From assembly GCA_946902875.1 (NCBI GenBank), contig OX336350.1, positions 18,156,048 through 18,220,047 of the forward strand: a stretch of DNA of 64,000 nucleotides, given 5' to 3'. The DNA comes from Nematopogon swammerdamellus. Its lineage: Eukaryota > Arthropoda > Insecta > Lepidoptera > Adelidae. Below, piece by piece: positions 26,828 through 37,700 of this stretch (within the stretch, counting starts at the first letter, position 1; every line of letters starts with the position of its first letter). The position numbers and the translations under genes were made by a program. The notes under the pieces are model-generated. The model made no database searches. It was not told where the DNA came from and worked only from the letters and a program-made list of their open reading frames with translations.

Positions 26828-27362
26828 GATTTGAATAGCGGGGGTTAGATCGAATATTGCTGGTATGCTTATTGTGTAGGCCGAGTTGAAAGATCAATTA
26901 TAGTGAAAGAATTGTTTGCCGGAAATGCGTAGTTTCGGAGAAAAAAAAATGTTTCCCATGCAAAATTAATTTTCCATACAAAATAATTCCAAAACATTGG
27001 TTTTGAATATAAATGTATGTAAAAACTAGGGAAGTGGTATGGGTGAATGTTATGGTGATTTAAAAAAAAAATTGCCAGGGTTGCATGCAACCCATCTTCT
27101 ATAAATTAACCCTAACCTAATGTTGAGGCGGTGCATGTCGTTTTTGCATAAATTCCTATTCAAAATAAATGTTATGGTGCATTTAAAAAAGAAACAAAAA
27201 ATGAGAAAAGTTTTTTTTTGTATGAAAATAATTTTTTTCAATATTTTTTTCTCCGAAACTACGCATTTCCGGCAAACAATTCTTTCACTATAATTCATCT
27301 TTTAACTAGGCCTACACAATAAGCATACCAGCAATGTTCAATCTAATCCCCGCTAATCAAAT
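26828..27362. mobile_element. Palindromic MITE, copy 1, next to a G run
   Basis: Long inverted repeats: 'ttgctggtatgcttattgtg', 'agtgaaagaattgtttgccg' and 'gaaatgcgtagtttcggag' on the left match the right arm. A run of 22 G (about 26807-26828) abuts it. A related copy lies at 31784-32240. Confidence 0.7.
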
Positions 27363-27818
27363 ATTCACCCAAAATCTCCAAACATCTAAACGAGTGAGGG
27401 CTAAAGATGCTTTAAAACATTTTTGTCAATATTTTGCATTTATTCATCAGTTCACCTAATGCAAAAAAATTATTTCATCTGCCCGTCTTTACATCTTTGA
27501 ATCATTTCTGTAATTATTATTATTATGTTCACACTCCAATTATTTAGCGTGAAATTTATATTCTTGAATGCTGTATTATGGTTTTTTTCGCAATATGTGG
27601 GCGCTTTTGTGATTGGAGTCAAGATTAATTTTATACTTAATTATCAGTTATTTATGCAGAAAAGCCTAGATATTGGGAGCATCTATTCTTTACAACCTGC
27701 AAAAGCAAAGTGAGTGAATCGATCTAACCAAATCATTCGCAAGGGAAGGAAAATCATACATGTGAAAACATTACTTACATTTTGAAGTTGAATTTAAAAA
27801 ATGTTATGATAAATTTAC

Positions 27819-27932
27819 AGCCATCGATGCTGAGGTGCTGTGCTCCGTGCGTTCAGCTTTTATCGTTGCGTTGTTTCCATCCAGGTTCGCGGCATTGGCT
27901 TCGGCTTGGCCTTCAAACAAAACCAAAAACAT
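27819..27932 (-). CDS. Possible short coding exon (38 codons), uncertain
   Basis: The minus strand reads ATG, 38 open codons ('EGQAEANAANLDGNNATIKA' in the middle), then a donor-like gtaaat. Composition differs from the AT-rich flanks. It lies in the gap between the divergent TMEM209 and C1orf43 genes. Joining it to TMEM209 exon 1 breaks the frame (a stop follows), so it is at most a non-coding leader exon of that gene or part of something else. Confidence 0.2.
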
Positions 27933-28136
27933 AACCTAAAAAATAAACTGACAGTTAGGGTTAGGGCCCCGGCACACGACCGATTCTTATCCAACTATCT
28001 AATTTATCTGTGAGTGATCCAACTAAACTGTTTACTCTTTAGTTGTTTGTTGTAATAATCGAAAAATTTCTAAAATACATGCAAAATTAGAGGATGCGCA
28101 TACGACGCCAAATTAACTGTTTAGTTGGCACCGACT

Positions 28137-28508
28137 GGCCCTTTTACACGTGTTTAGTAATCCCGCGAGTACTTGCACTTAGTACTAAAAACGACATGTG
28201 TAAACAGTCGATTTAGTACTAAAGCGAGTAAATTTGCGAGTAAAATTGCGAGTAGAGTGAATAGGAAGCCGTTCTATTTACTAAACCCGAATGGGTTCCC
28301 CCACCACTCATGCTACTCACTCGCCGCATCACTCGGCCTGTGTAAACGACCTGCTTAGTGTTTAGTAGCAGTGGAGCGGCGAGTATCTACTAAACTCGTT
28401 CGTTTACATGCGTTTAAACATGTAAACAGTCACTATGCGTTTAGTAGTTTAGTTGCTTAGTACTAAACACAAGTACTCGCGCGAGAGCTAAACACGTGTA
28501 ACAGGGCC
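28137..28508. mobile_element. MITE with TTTAGTAC-rich arms
   Basis: The ends GGCCCTTTTACACGTGTTTA and the complement of 'aaacacgtgtaacagggcc' match. The inside repeats 'tttagtact' and 'gcgagta' in both orientations. No coding potential. Confidence 0.7.
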
Positions 28509-28576
28509 ATTAATCAAAAGGTTGTACAACTTCCTTCATGAAGTCTAAACACTTAAAGCGTTGCGCACACGGCCGA

Positions 28577-28913
28577 GGCGCTTTTGCACTTTGATTAGTG
28601 CGAGTGATTAGTGTTTATTGCGAGTGATTAGTGATGATTAGTGTTTAATGCAAGTAGTGTCCAATACTGTTTAGCTGTTTCGTTTAGTCTGTCCAAACGT
28701 GTAGGGACGCGCGGGACGTGGTTACTCGCAAACAGTTTACTAAACACTAAACACTAATCAATCCTGTCCAAACCATGTGAGTGCTAAACACTAAACACCT
28801 CCACTAAGCACTCAACACTCGCACTCGCAAAAAAATAGAACACGCTCCTAATCATTCTACTTCGCTAATCACTAAACACTCGCATTAATCACTAATCAAT
28901 GTGCAAATGGGCC
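28577..28913. mobile_element. MITE with GATTAGTG-rich arms
   Basis: The ends GGCGCTTTTGCACTTTGATT and the complement of 'aatcaatgtgcaaatgggcc' match. Internal repeats of 'gattagtg' and 'cactaatc'. A different family from its neighbour 28137-28508, though both build arms from short iterated words. Confidence 0.65.
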
Positions 28914-29341
28914 TGTTGGCATTGGCATGCATGACGGCCGATTTCTGTCCAACCCAACGCAACTGTTTATAAGTTCAGGTGCGCGCACACGGACGATTGT
29001 TCGTTCAGGCTTCAGTCGTTCGGTTTGCAGGTAGATGGTATGCTGGCGCGCATATATTAGTACGCAGTACTACAGCAATCAATTAATCACATAGATTGTT
29101 GAGGAACAAGTTGGTAAACAGTGCGATATATTCTTTCTTTGTGCCGTATCAAGGTAGCAGCGGTCTCGTGCACTTTAACGTCTGCTCCGGCGCGGCAGCG
29201 GGCGGTCGCGCAAATTAATTATGATGAGTTGGTAAACAAATCATAACATCAACATCTTCTTTACTATCATTTTGATTTACGTTTTGTTTATAGACGCCCA
29301 GAAATATCAACCTTCCGGTTACAAAATCCAGACGTCTACTA
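28914..29341. other. Intergenic stretch between MITEs
   Basis: No gene, no clear repeat ends. Contains 'gcgcgcacacggacgattgt', resembling the left end of the MITE at 30711, so part may be a MITE remnant. Confidence 0.3.
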
Positions 29342-29600
29342 GAGAGCGTTCCAACTAAATCTTCCCTTCGCCGTTATGTTGGCTCCACTGCCAGTGTCAC
29401 TGTCAGTGCTTAAATTCCTGTTGCCACATTGTGAAGATTATATTACCTAATAATGTAATAGGTATTTACCGTATAATAAATACGGTAAATACTGATAATT
29501 ACGGGTAAATGTGTACACATAGCAACCCTCAACGCTGTTTTGACAGATAGACAGTGGAGCCAACATAACGGCGAAGGGAAGATTTATATGGAACGCTCTC
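29342..29600. mobile_element. 259-bp Tc1/mariner-like MITE, copy 2
   Basis: Same family and same length as 14636-14894, in opposite orientation, with intact TA on both sides (29340-29341, 29601-29602). The ~50-bp TIRs contain 'cgccgttatgttggctcca'. Confidence 0.85.
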
Positions 29601-30229
29601 TACCTGCACTCTTGCGAGTACAGAGATCATGTATGCCAGATCGAGCCCCCATAGCTGTACCGTTTTTTCCGAAATAATCCTATGGGAATACACAGACTGC
29701 GACCTTTCCCCAGCCGATCCGAGCCACCACCCGTCCACCCGAAGGAACCCCCGACCGAAGTCGAGAGCCGGGGGTGAAGCCATCACTGCCACTGGGGTCC
29801 AACCACAACCTGTGCCCAGGGCCTCAGCGTTTTGTACTAGCCTAAAGGCTTTGGTTTTCACCAGCTATGTATGCGTGGAAGTGTATATGACCACCACCTA
29901 ATGTGTTACCCGTTCATAACATCAACAGTCGGAGTGGCGGCCGATAAGGCTCAATTCACACTGGGACGGCAGCGGCCGGCAGCGGCAGGCGCGGCAGGCT
30001 CGCGTCGCCGCGCGTCGCCGCGCGTGGCCGCCCGCGTGCCTATGCTAAAGTCTCCTCTTGACCAGTCTAGTTTCGGCATTCGGCCAGCGGCGCCGCGCGT
30101 CCCCGCGCGTCGTCGCGCGCGGGCGCCCGGCGGCGCCTTGGGCGTGGCCGGCCGACCTTTTCGAACTTTTCAAGTGATATTGGTCTTTTTAAGTATGTAG
30201 ATAAAGTTTAAAATTATTCCACACCGAAA
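29601..30229. other. GC-rising intergenic stretch, no gene seen
   Basis: Short open frames on both strands overlap and have no recognisable domain. From 29960 the sequence becomes very GC rich with 'cgccgcgcgt' words. Confidence 0.3.
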
Positions 30230-30505
30230 GTACGCGCCACCCCGCGCCTTTCCGCGCCGCTCCACGCCATCCCGCGCCGCTCCGAGCCGCTTCGCGCCGC
30301 TCCGCGCCGCTCCACGGCGTCCCGCGCCGCTCCGCGTCGTACCGCGCCGCGCCGCACCGCGCCGTCCCGCGCCGACCCGCGCCGCATCGCGCCGTCCCGT
30401 CCCGCGCCGCCCCGCACCGCGCCGCCGCGCGCTGACCCGCGCCGTCCCGCACCGCCCCGCGCCGACCCGCGCCGTCCCGCGCCGCCCCGCGCCGCTCTAC
30501 TCCTG
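30230..30505. repeat. Degenerate CCGCGCCG(C/T) tandem repeat
   Basis: About 275 bp of imperfect 5- and 10-base iterations of 'cgcgccgc', 'cccgcaccg' and 'cccgcgccg'. It reads through as low-complexity Ala/Arg/Gly in all frames, so the open frames here are not genes. It ends at a Helitron-like terminus (30501-30541: GCCGCGGG, then CTAG). Confidence 0.7.
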
Positions 30506-30710
30506 ACTTTACTGCGAGCGATGCCGCGGGTAAAAGCTAGTTATATATATAAACCTTCCGTGAAAACCGCATGAAAATCCGTTGCGTGGCTTAGGAGTAG
30601 GTAGCGGATATACAGACAAAAGCGGAAAGCGTCTTCATTTTTTTGACTAAGTATTGATGATGATAAGTAATCATAATAATAACCGTGCAATATAATGTAT
30701 TTCTTAGAGA

Positions 30711-31192
30711 GTGCGCGCACACGACCAACTGTCCAACGACCTTGATTATTAATTGAGTCGGGCATAGTCGTTGAGGTGCGCACACGGACGATTATCCACA
30801 ATTATTCTCTCTCTTACTCTGCAGGTAGTGCGCGCTCAGGAACAAAGGAGAAGAAAAAGTCGGCGGCGAATTGAGTTGAGTCGGCCAGAGTTGGCTTCCC
30901 GTGCCAATTGTTCGACGATAGTTGGGGGGCGTGGTCCCAACTTAAAAATCGGATCTGCTCCAGCGCACCCTCTCTGTAGTTGGGACCGACCGCCGACTTC
31001 TTCGCCTACAGCGGGCGTCGTCGGTTTTAGTTGGTCAACTCGTTATCTTCTCCTTTGTTCCTGACTGCGCCGCTACCTGCAGAGTGAGAGGAAAAATAAT
31101 CGTTCGTGGGCGCACCTCAGTGACCGTTCCAACCATCCAACTCAATTAAATAATCCGGTCGGTTGGACAGTCGGTCGTCTGCGGTAGCCCTT
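30711..31192. mobile_element. MITE with a second MITE nested inside
   Basis: The outer arms 'gaccaactgtccaacgacc'..'aattgag' and 'ctcaatt'..'ggttggacagtcggtcgtc' pair. The inner element 30772-31119 has ends TGAGGTGCGCACACGGACGA and its complement, and arms with 'ctctgcaggtag' and 'gaacaaaggagaag'. Confidence 0.65.
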
Positions 31193-31228
31193 AACTGTTT
31201 GGTCCCCACTATTTAAAAAAAGAAGAAT

Positions 31229-31234
31229 AAGATG

Positions 31235-31265
<31 letters not shown>

Positions 31266-31266
31266 G
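31229..31266. repeat. CA microsatellite
   Basis: An uninterrupted (CA)n run about 280 bp upstream of the C1orf43 start. Confidence 0.9.
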
Positions 31267-31546
31267 GCAGTGCTACTTTTCTCTATCATTTGAATTGTAA
31301 AAGACGAAGATAGAACTAGACAGAATCATTGTTACGCAGTCAGTCAGTTTACGCCGGCGCAGTCTGTTTTTTCTTCATTGCTTTTTGATTGTCACTTGTC
31401 ACTTTTCAGCTTCGGTTGTCGGAAAATTTGTATTTTTTCTCTTTGTGTATTTTGTTCATCCAATTTTCATCTGTACTTACCTGCTTTTCCAACGGTATAA
31501 ACAAGTAAAGTAGATCAGATTACAAGAACTTTTGTAAAAATACAAA

Positions 31547-31705
31547 ATGACTGAGGAACTCTCTGGCGTGACTGTGGTGATAATCATTGGTGGAGGTGTA
31601 CTGATGTTCATTATATTGTTCATCTTCGCCAAACGACAGATCATGCGGTTCGCTCTGCGCTCCCGCCGCGGCCCGCATGTTCCTATTGGACACGATGCTA
31701 AGAAG
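31547..31705 (+). CDS. C1orf43: C1orf43 exon 1
   Basis: 53 codons from the ATG in 'caaaATG' to AAG before donor gtatga (phase 0). Encodes the membrane anchor and the invariant RQIMRFA..SRRGPHVP motif. The start matches the family start. Confidence 0.93.
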
Positions 31706-34700
31706 GTATGAACGGCACCACTCTGGTTCTCTTTCCAAGTTCATCTTTGAAATTATTACAGAGAACTATACTTGAGGATTAGAGGATTAGAAGACTACTA
31801 CATTGATCGCAAATTGCTGGTAAGCTTATTGTGTAGACCGAATTGAGAGATGAGTGAAAGAATTATCTGCCGGAAATTTGATAAACATACTTTTCGAAAT
31901 TTTGTTATTTTTTTAAATGCACCAATACATTTATTTTGAATAGGACTTTATGCAAAAACGACATGCGCCGCCTCAACATTAGGTAGGTTAGCTACGCGAC
32001 GCATCTTCTATAAATTAACCTGGTTATTTTTTTTTAAACCATTAAAACATTCACCCATACCACTGCCCTTGTTTTTAAATACATTTATAAATATATTTTG
32101 CATGAAAAATTAATTTTATATGGGAATTTTTTTTTTACACATTTTCGGCAAACAATTCTTTCACTATAATTCATCTCTTAATTCGGCCTACACAATAAGC
32201 ATATCAGCAGTTTGCGATCAATGTAGTAGTCTTCTAATCCACACCCAACTATACAGATTCAGTTGCTTATAAAGAACGCTAGCAATATTGTCAGTCAGTC
32301 AGTCGGCGTGTATGCGTCCACTGCTGGAAATAGCCTCTCCAATTTTCCTCCAGTCCTCCCAGCCTTCAGCGGTACGGAACCACTGCTTTCCGCCGGCGTA
32401 CTTAACCCTTTAGCTGCCGCAGTTTTCAACTATTTACAATGCTTACGTCGGTAAACTCCCAGCCCTTTTCGCCGCGCGCAAACACGCGAAATTTTGGCGC
32501 TCCCACACAAATTCGAATATCCCGCCTCAATCGATCGATCCATCAATGATTTGTATTCAGTCTGATTTGTACTGAAATTGCGCATTCAGTCATACCGAAC
32601 ACTTCAGGATTCACTTATTTAGAAGCACAGACCGATTTTTTGAACTCCAGGCAAAACAAAACACACTCAACACTACAACCTACAAACTGTAAAATTTATT
32701 CCCACAAGTCGCACATCAAAATATAGATATTGAAACGTATTCTAGAATACGGGTACTCGAAATACGGTACAAGATCTGTGTATTCCAGTGTCTGTGGAAA
32801 TGTCAGTCGTCATGGGAGCCTTTTTTTTTGACATTTTCAAAAAATATTTTCTGTGTGAAGGTTATGTGTTGCCCTTGTCATGTTTGATAATAGTTACTAG
32901 TAAATTTAACCAAGAATGTATACCAGTAATCAGTTGTTTGATAGGAAATTGGTAGAATTAGTTATGAATTAAATAGGGAGCCGCGCCGCGCCGAGACCCG
33001 GCCGGGTCTTGTGGGAGCCCACTACTTCGCGCCGCGTAAAACCCGGCCGGGTCTTGTGGGAGCCAAGGGGTTAATGTTGTCGACCCACCTGGCGGGTGGT
33101 TTTCCCACACTCAGTTTCCTTATCCATGGCAGCCACGGTAAGACACAGTTACTCCAACCGGGTGTAAATATCCGAATGCACGTGGGCGCTGTCGGATTGC
33201 ACCTCTGTGTTAGTCTGGTGCGAGCCATATGTCGTGCTTCCCATAAAAAAAAAACATGGTCCAAATTGTATAGTTTTTTTGCAGTCGCTGAAGAAAGAGC
33301 TAGAGCGTCGCATCGAAGTGATCCCGCGCATCGTGCACGAGCCGCGGCTCATCAGCGAGGAGAGCTCCCGGTACATCCTCACGCCCGGCTCCCAGCTGCC
33401 CGCACACTACTACCGCTTCCGAGCAGTCGATGACATTAAGATACTCGGTGAGTAGTCACACTATAAGAAAGAGCTAGAGCGTTGCATCGAAGTGATCCCG
33501 CGCATCGTGCACTAGCTGCGGCTCATCAACGAGGAGAGCTCCCGGTACATCCTCACACCCGGCTCCCAGCTGCCCGCACACTACTACCGCTTCCGAGCAG
33601 TCGATGACATTAAGATACTCGGTGAGTAGTCGCACTATAAGAAAGAGCTAGAGCGTCGCATCAAAGTGATCCCGCGCATCGTGCACGAGCCGCGGCTCAT
33701 CAGCGAGGAGAGCTCCAGGTACATGCTCACGCCCGGCTCCCAGCTGCTCGCACACTACTACCGCTTCCGAGCAATCAATGACATTAAGATACTCGGTGAG
33801 TAGTCGCACTATAAGAAAGAGCTAGAGCGTCGCATCGAAGTGATCCCGCGCATCGTGCACGTGCTGCGGCTCATCAGCGAGGAGAGCTCCCGGTACATCC
33901 TCACGCCCGGCTCCCAGCTGCCCGCACACTACTACCGCTTCCGAGCAGTCGATGACATTAAGATACTCGGTGAGTAGTCACACTATAAGAAAGAGCTAGA
34001 GCGTCGCATCGAAGTGATCCCGCGCATCGTGCACGAGCCGCGGCTCATCAGCGAGGAGAGCTCCCGGTACATCCTCACGCCCGGCTCCCAGCTGCCCGCA
34101 CACTACTACCGCTTCCGAGCGGTCGATGACATTAAGATACTCGGTGAGTAGTCGCACTATAAGAAAGAGCTAGAGCGTCGCATCGAAGTGATCCCGCGCA
34201 TCGTGCACGAGCTGCGGCTCATCAGCGAGGAGAGCTCCCGGTACATCCTCACGCCCGGCTCCCAGCTGCCCGCACACTACTACCTCTTCCGAGCAGTCGA
34301 TGACATTAAGATACTCGGTGAGTAGTCGCACTATAAGAAAGAGCTAGAGCGTCGCATCGAAGTGATCCCGCGCATCGTGCACGAGCCGCGGCTCATCAGC
34401 GAGGAGAGCTCCCGGTACATCCTCACGCCCGGCTCCCAGCTGCCCGCAAACTACTACCGCTTCCGAGCAGTCGATGACATTAAGATACTCGGTGAGTAGT
34501 CGCACTATAAGAAAGAGCTAGAGCGTCGCATCGAAGTGATCCCGCGCATCGTGCACGAGCCGCGGCTCATCAGCGAGGAGAGCTCCCGGTACATCCTCAC
34601 GCCCGGCTCCCAGCTGCCCGCACTCTACTACCGCTTCCGAGCAGTCGATGGCATTAAGATACTCGGTGAGTAGTCGCACTATAAGAAAGAGCTAGAGCGT

Positions 34701-37700
34701 CGCATCGAAGTGATCCCGCGCATTGTGCACGAGCCGCGGCTCATCAGCGAGGAGAGCTCCCGGTACATCCTCACGCCCGGCTCCCAGCTGCCCGCACATT
34801 ACTGCCGCTTCCGAGCAGTCGATGGCATTAAGATACTCGGTGAGTAGTCGCACTATAAGAAAGAGCTAGAGCGTCGCATCGAAGTGATCCCGCGCATCGT
34901 GCACGAGCCGCGGCTCATCAGCGAGGAGAGCTCCCGGTACATCCTCACGCCCGGCTCCCAGCTGCCCGCACACTACTACCGCTTCCGAGCAGTCGATGGC
35001 ATTAAGATACTCGGTGAGTAGTCGCACTATAAGAAAGAGCTAGAGCGTCGCATCGAAGTGATCCCGCGCATCGTGCACGAGCCGCGGCTCATCAGCTAGG
35101 AGAGCTCCCGGTACATCCTCACGCCCGGCTCCCAGCTGCCCGCACACTACTGCCGCTTCCGAGCAGTCGATGACATTAAGATACTCGGTGGGTAGTCTAT
35201 TCCTTGAGTGACGATGATCTTGCTTCAGACTGGGACCATGAATATGAATCTTACTTTCTTCGTGCTCGTCAAAGAAAACATATTTATCATACCCGAATCC
35301 GATTTCTCTGATGATGATATGACACACACCATGCTTCATCTACATTTATTTATTTATTTATTTTGGACAGGCAGCCTAGGCTGATACGTCTAAATCCAGT
35401 TAAACTATGTTGTTTTGTCATTATCTTGGATCCATCCATATCAAAGGAAAAGAGATCCAAAAAAGACCAGTTCACTTGGAAAAAAAAAAAAACAAAACAA
35501 AAAACCCCCAGCCAGGCATCAATACCTATCTTAAATTGGATCATTTTCCCAAATGGAATAAATAAGTTCGACAAATATAAGTATAAGTACCAGAACTGCT
35601 CAAAATTCCATTCTTTCACCAATGTTAAACGAAATTGCTTCAAAGATTTCCACAACACATGATTTTATTTTTAATTAAACGCATACGAACGATATATGAA
35701 TGTGCAGTATTTTTTAAAAAAATGATGGAATTTTTTTTTTTGGAATTTGAACTGATTACATAAACCATTGATTTTATAACCCTGCCCAAAATCAATGACA
35801 TAAACAAATGAAATAAATTTTCACTTATTAATCTCCTTCGTAATACATGCAATAAGGGGTTAAATGGTTATTGAGAAAATAGCATTCTAGTGGACTGCGG
35901 CACAGTGCCCCAGTACGCGGTACGACCGTGTGTTCGCTATGCGTGCAAATGAAATGACTACAGAACCCTCTCTGTGTGTGAACAATGTCCGCACTTAACA
36001 GGTTATTCATTATTTATGTATTTATTTATTTTAAACACTGACAGCTTACAGCTGGTGCGTGTATTCTGTTTTTTAATTTATGAGTGCACTTGTATTGTTT
36101 TTAAGTATTTTTTGTTTTTTTTTGTCCAATTGGTTTTTTAAAGAATTAACCGAGGGGGCGCTGACGGTGTCCTCAGATAATTTGTTCTAGGCCCTTACGA
36201 CCCGGTGCGTCAGAAAATACTTCCTGGGGTTGGTTCTATGTGTGGGCCATTTTAGTTTTAATGAATGACCGCGAAGACGTTCTTCAGTGCTCCTTTCGTA
36301 CATTGACTGTAGCCTTGGTACATCGTAGCATTCTTTTAGGATTTTATAGGTTTCTATAATGTTGCCTCCTTTCCTCAAGAGTTGTTAGTCCCAGTGCCTG
36401 TAAGCGATCTTCATATGTTTCATTACTATTTTGTACAGAACCCTAATGTCACGATGAAGGTCGCACAGTCAAATATTGTTCAAATATGAGTAAAAAAAAT
36501 TATACATTTGGCGTTACAGAGGACGAGATAAGCCGTCAAAGCGGCGGCATGCGTCGCCACCCGTGCGAGTCTGTGCGCGCCTTCCTGCTCTCAGCTCTCG
36601 CCAACTGTCAGGGGCAGAAGCTGGTGCAGCAGCTGTGCGACATGTACGAACACGCGCGCCACGATCCCAGCGAGTTTGGCGACGACGAGTACCAGGCGTA
36701 CAACCGACTGCTTCTTAAGCTGTGTGATGCGTAAGTTGATTTAAAGGAGCGTACTCACGGGGAGCGTTCGCGCCGCGAATAAAAATTTGCTTGCGAGCCA
36801 AAATTCGCGCCACAAACAAAAATTTGCTTGCGAGCTAAAATTAGCACCGCGAACAAAAATTTGCTTGGGAGCCATAATTTGCACCACGAACAAAAATTTG
36901 CTTGCGAGCCAAAATTCGCGCCACGAACAAAAATTTTATTGCGAGCCAAAATTCGCACCAGAAACAAAAATTTGCTTGCTAGCCAAAATTCGCACCACGA
37001 ACAAAAATTCGCGCCGCGAACTTTCATTTCTCGTGAAAATGTCTACGAGGCAGTCGCAGCGGTCGTGTACACTACTGCAGCTTTTGTTCTAATGCGATAT
37101 ATCTACGTACAAAAAAGGACTGGAAGTTATATGCATAAAGTATGACCAATTCCACCTCTCACCGTGGCAAGGTTCTTCCACCGATTCATGCAGCAGGTGG
37201 GTTTTCGTGCCTTACCTGCTGCTTGATAGTGGTCTTGTCGGGATACTTTGCGAAACGTGATGGTCGGTGTTGTGCTGTAATTTACAAGAGTTCTTGCAGT
37301 ACAACACCGATTACTCTGCTTACCTCGATTTTCAGGATACAGCGTGTGGTATGTATGTGTGTACTGATGAATGTCAGCTTGCCGGCAAATAAATTTAAAA
37401 TAAATGTAATTAATTCAGTAATGTCTTCTCTCCTCAGAGCGCGCATGTTAAAGAACTTCACGGGCAGTACGAAGACGTCTCCGAACCGCACGCCGGCGAA
37501 GAAGCAAGCCGCCGCGGTGCGGACGCTGCTCGAGCCGCCGAGGATGAAGCCGCCCAACTCGCTGGGCGTGACGCTGTGCAGCAACAAGCTCGCTGTCACC
37601 ACTCTACACAACCAGTACACCACTCTGCAGGTACACCGCTTTTATTCTGCTTTCTGGGTCTGCTTCTAATTATTTTCTTTCTAACCGTGTAGCGTACTCA

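Noticed and set aside
27819..27932. Coding first exon of TMEM209
   Set aside because: Joining it to exon 1 gives phase 0 into a phase 2 exon and an immediate stop.
30189..30452. Ala/Arg/Gly-rich frames in the GC repeat
   Set aside because: Low-complexity translation of a tandem repeat.
33291..35197. CRISPR array as an explanation for the 174-bp repeats
   Set aside because: Units are contiguous coding exon copies with no variable spacers, in a spliced eukaryotic gene.
33465..35197. Mutually exclusive alternative exons
   Set aside because: Copies 2-11 have no acceptor or pyrimidine tract and each linker has a stop, so they cannot be alternative cassettes.
36755..37027. Frames in the 37-bp minisatellite
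   Set aside because: The period is not a multiple of three and the sequence is intronic.
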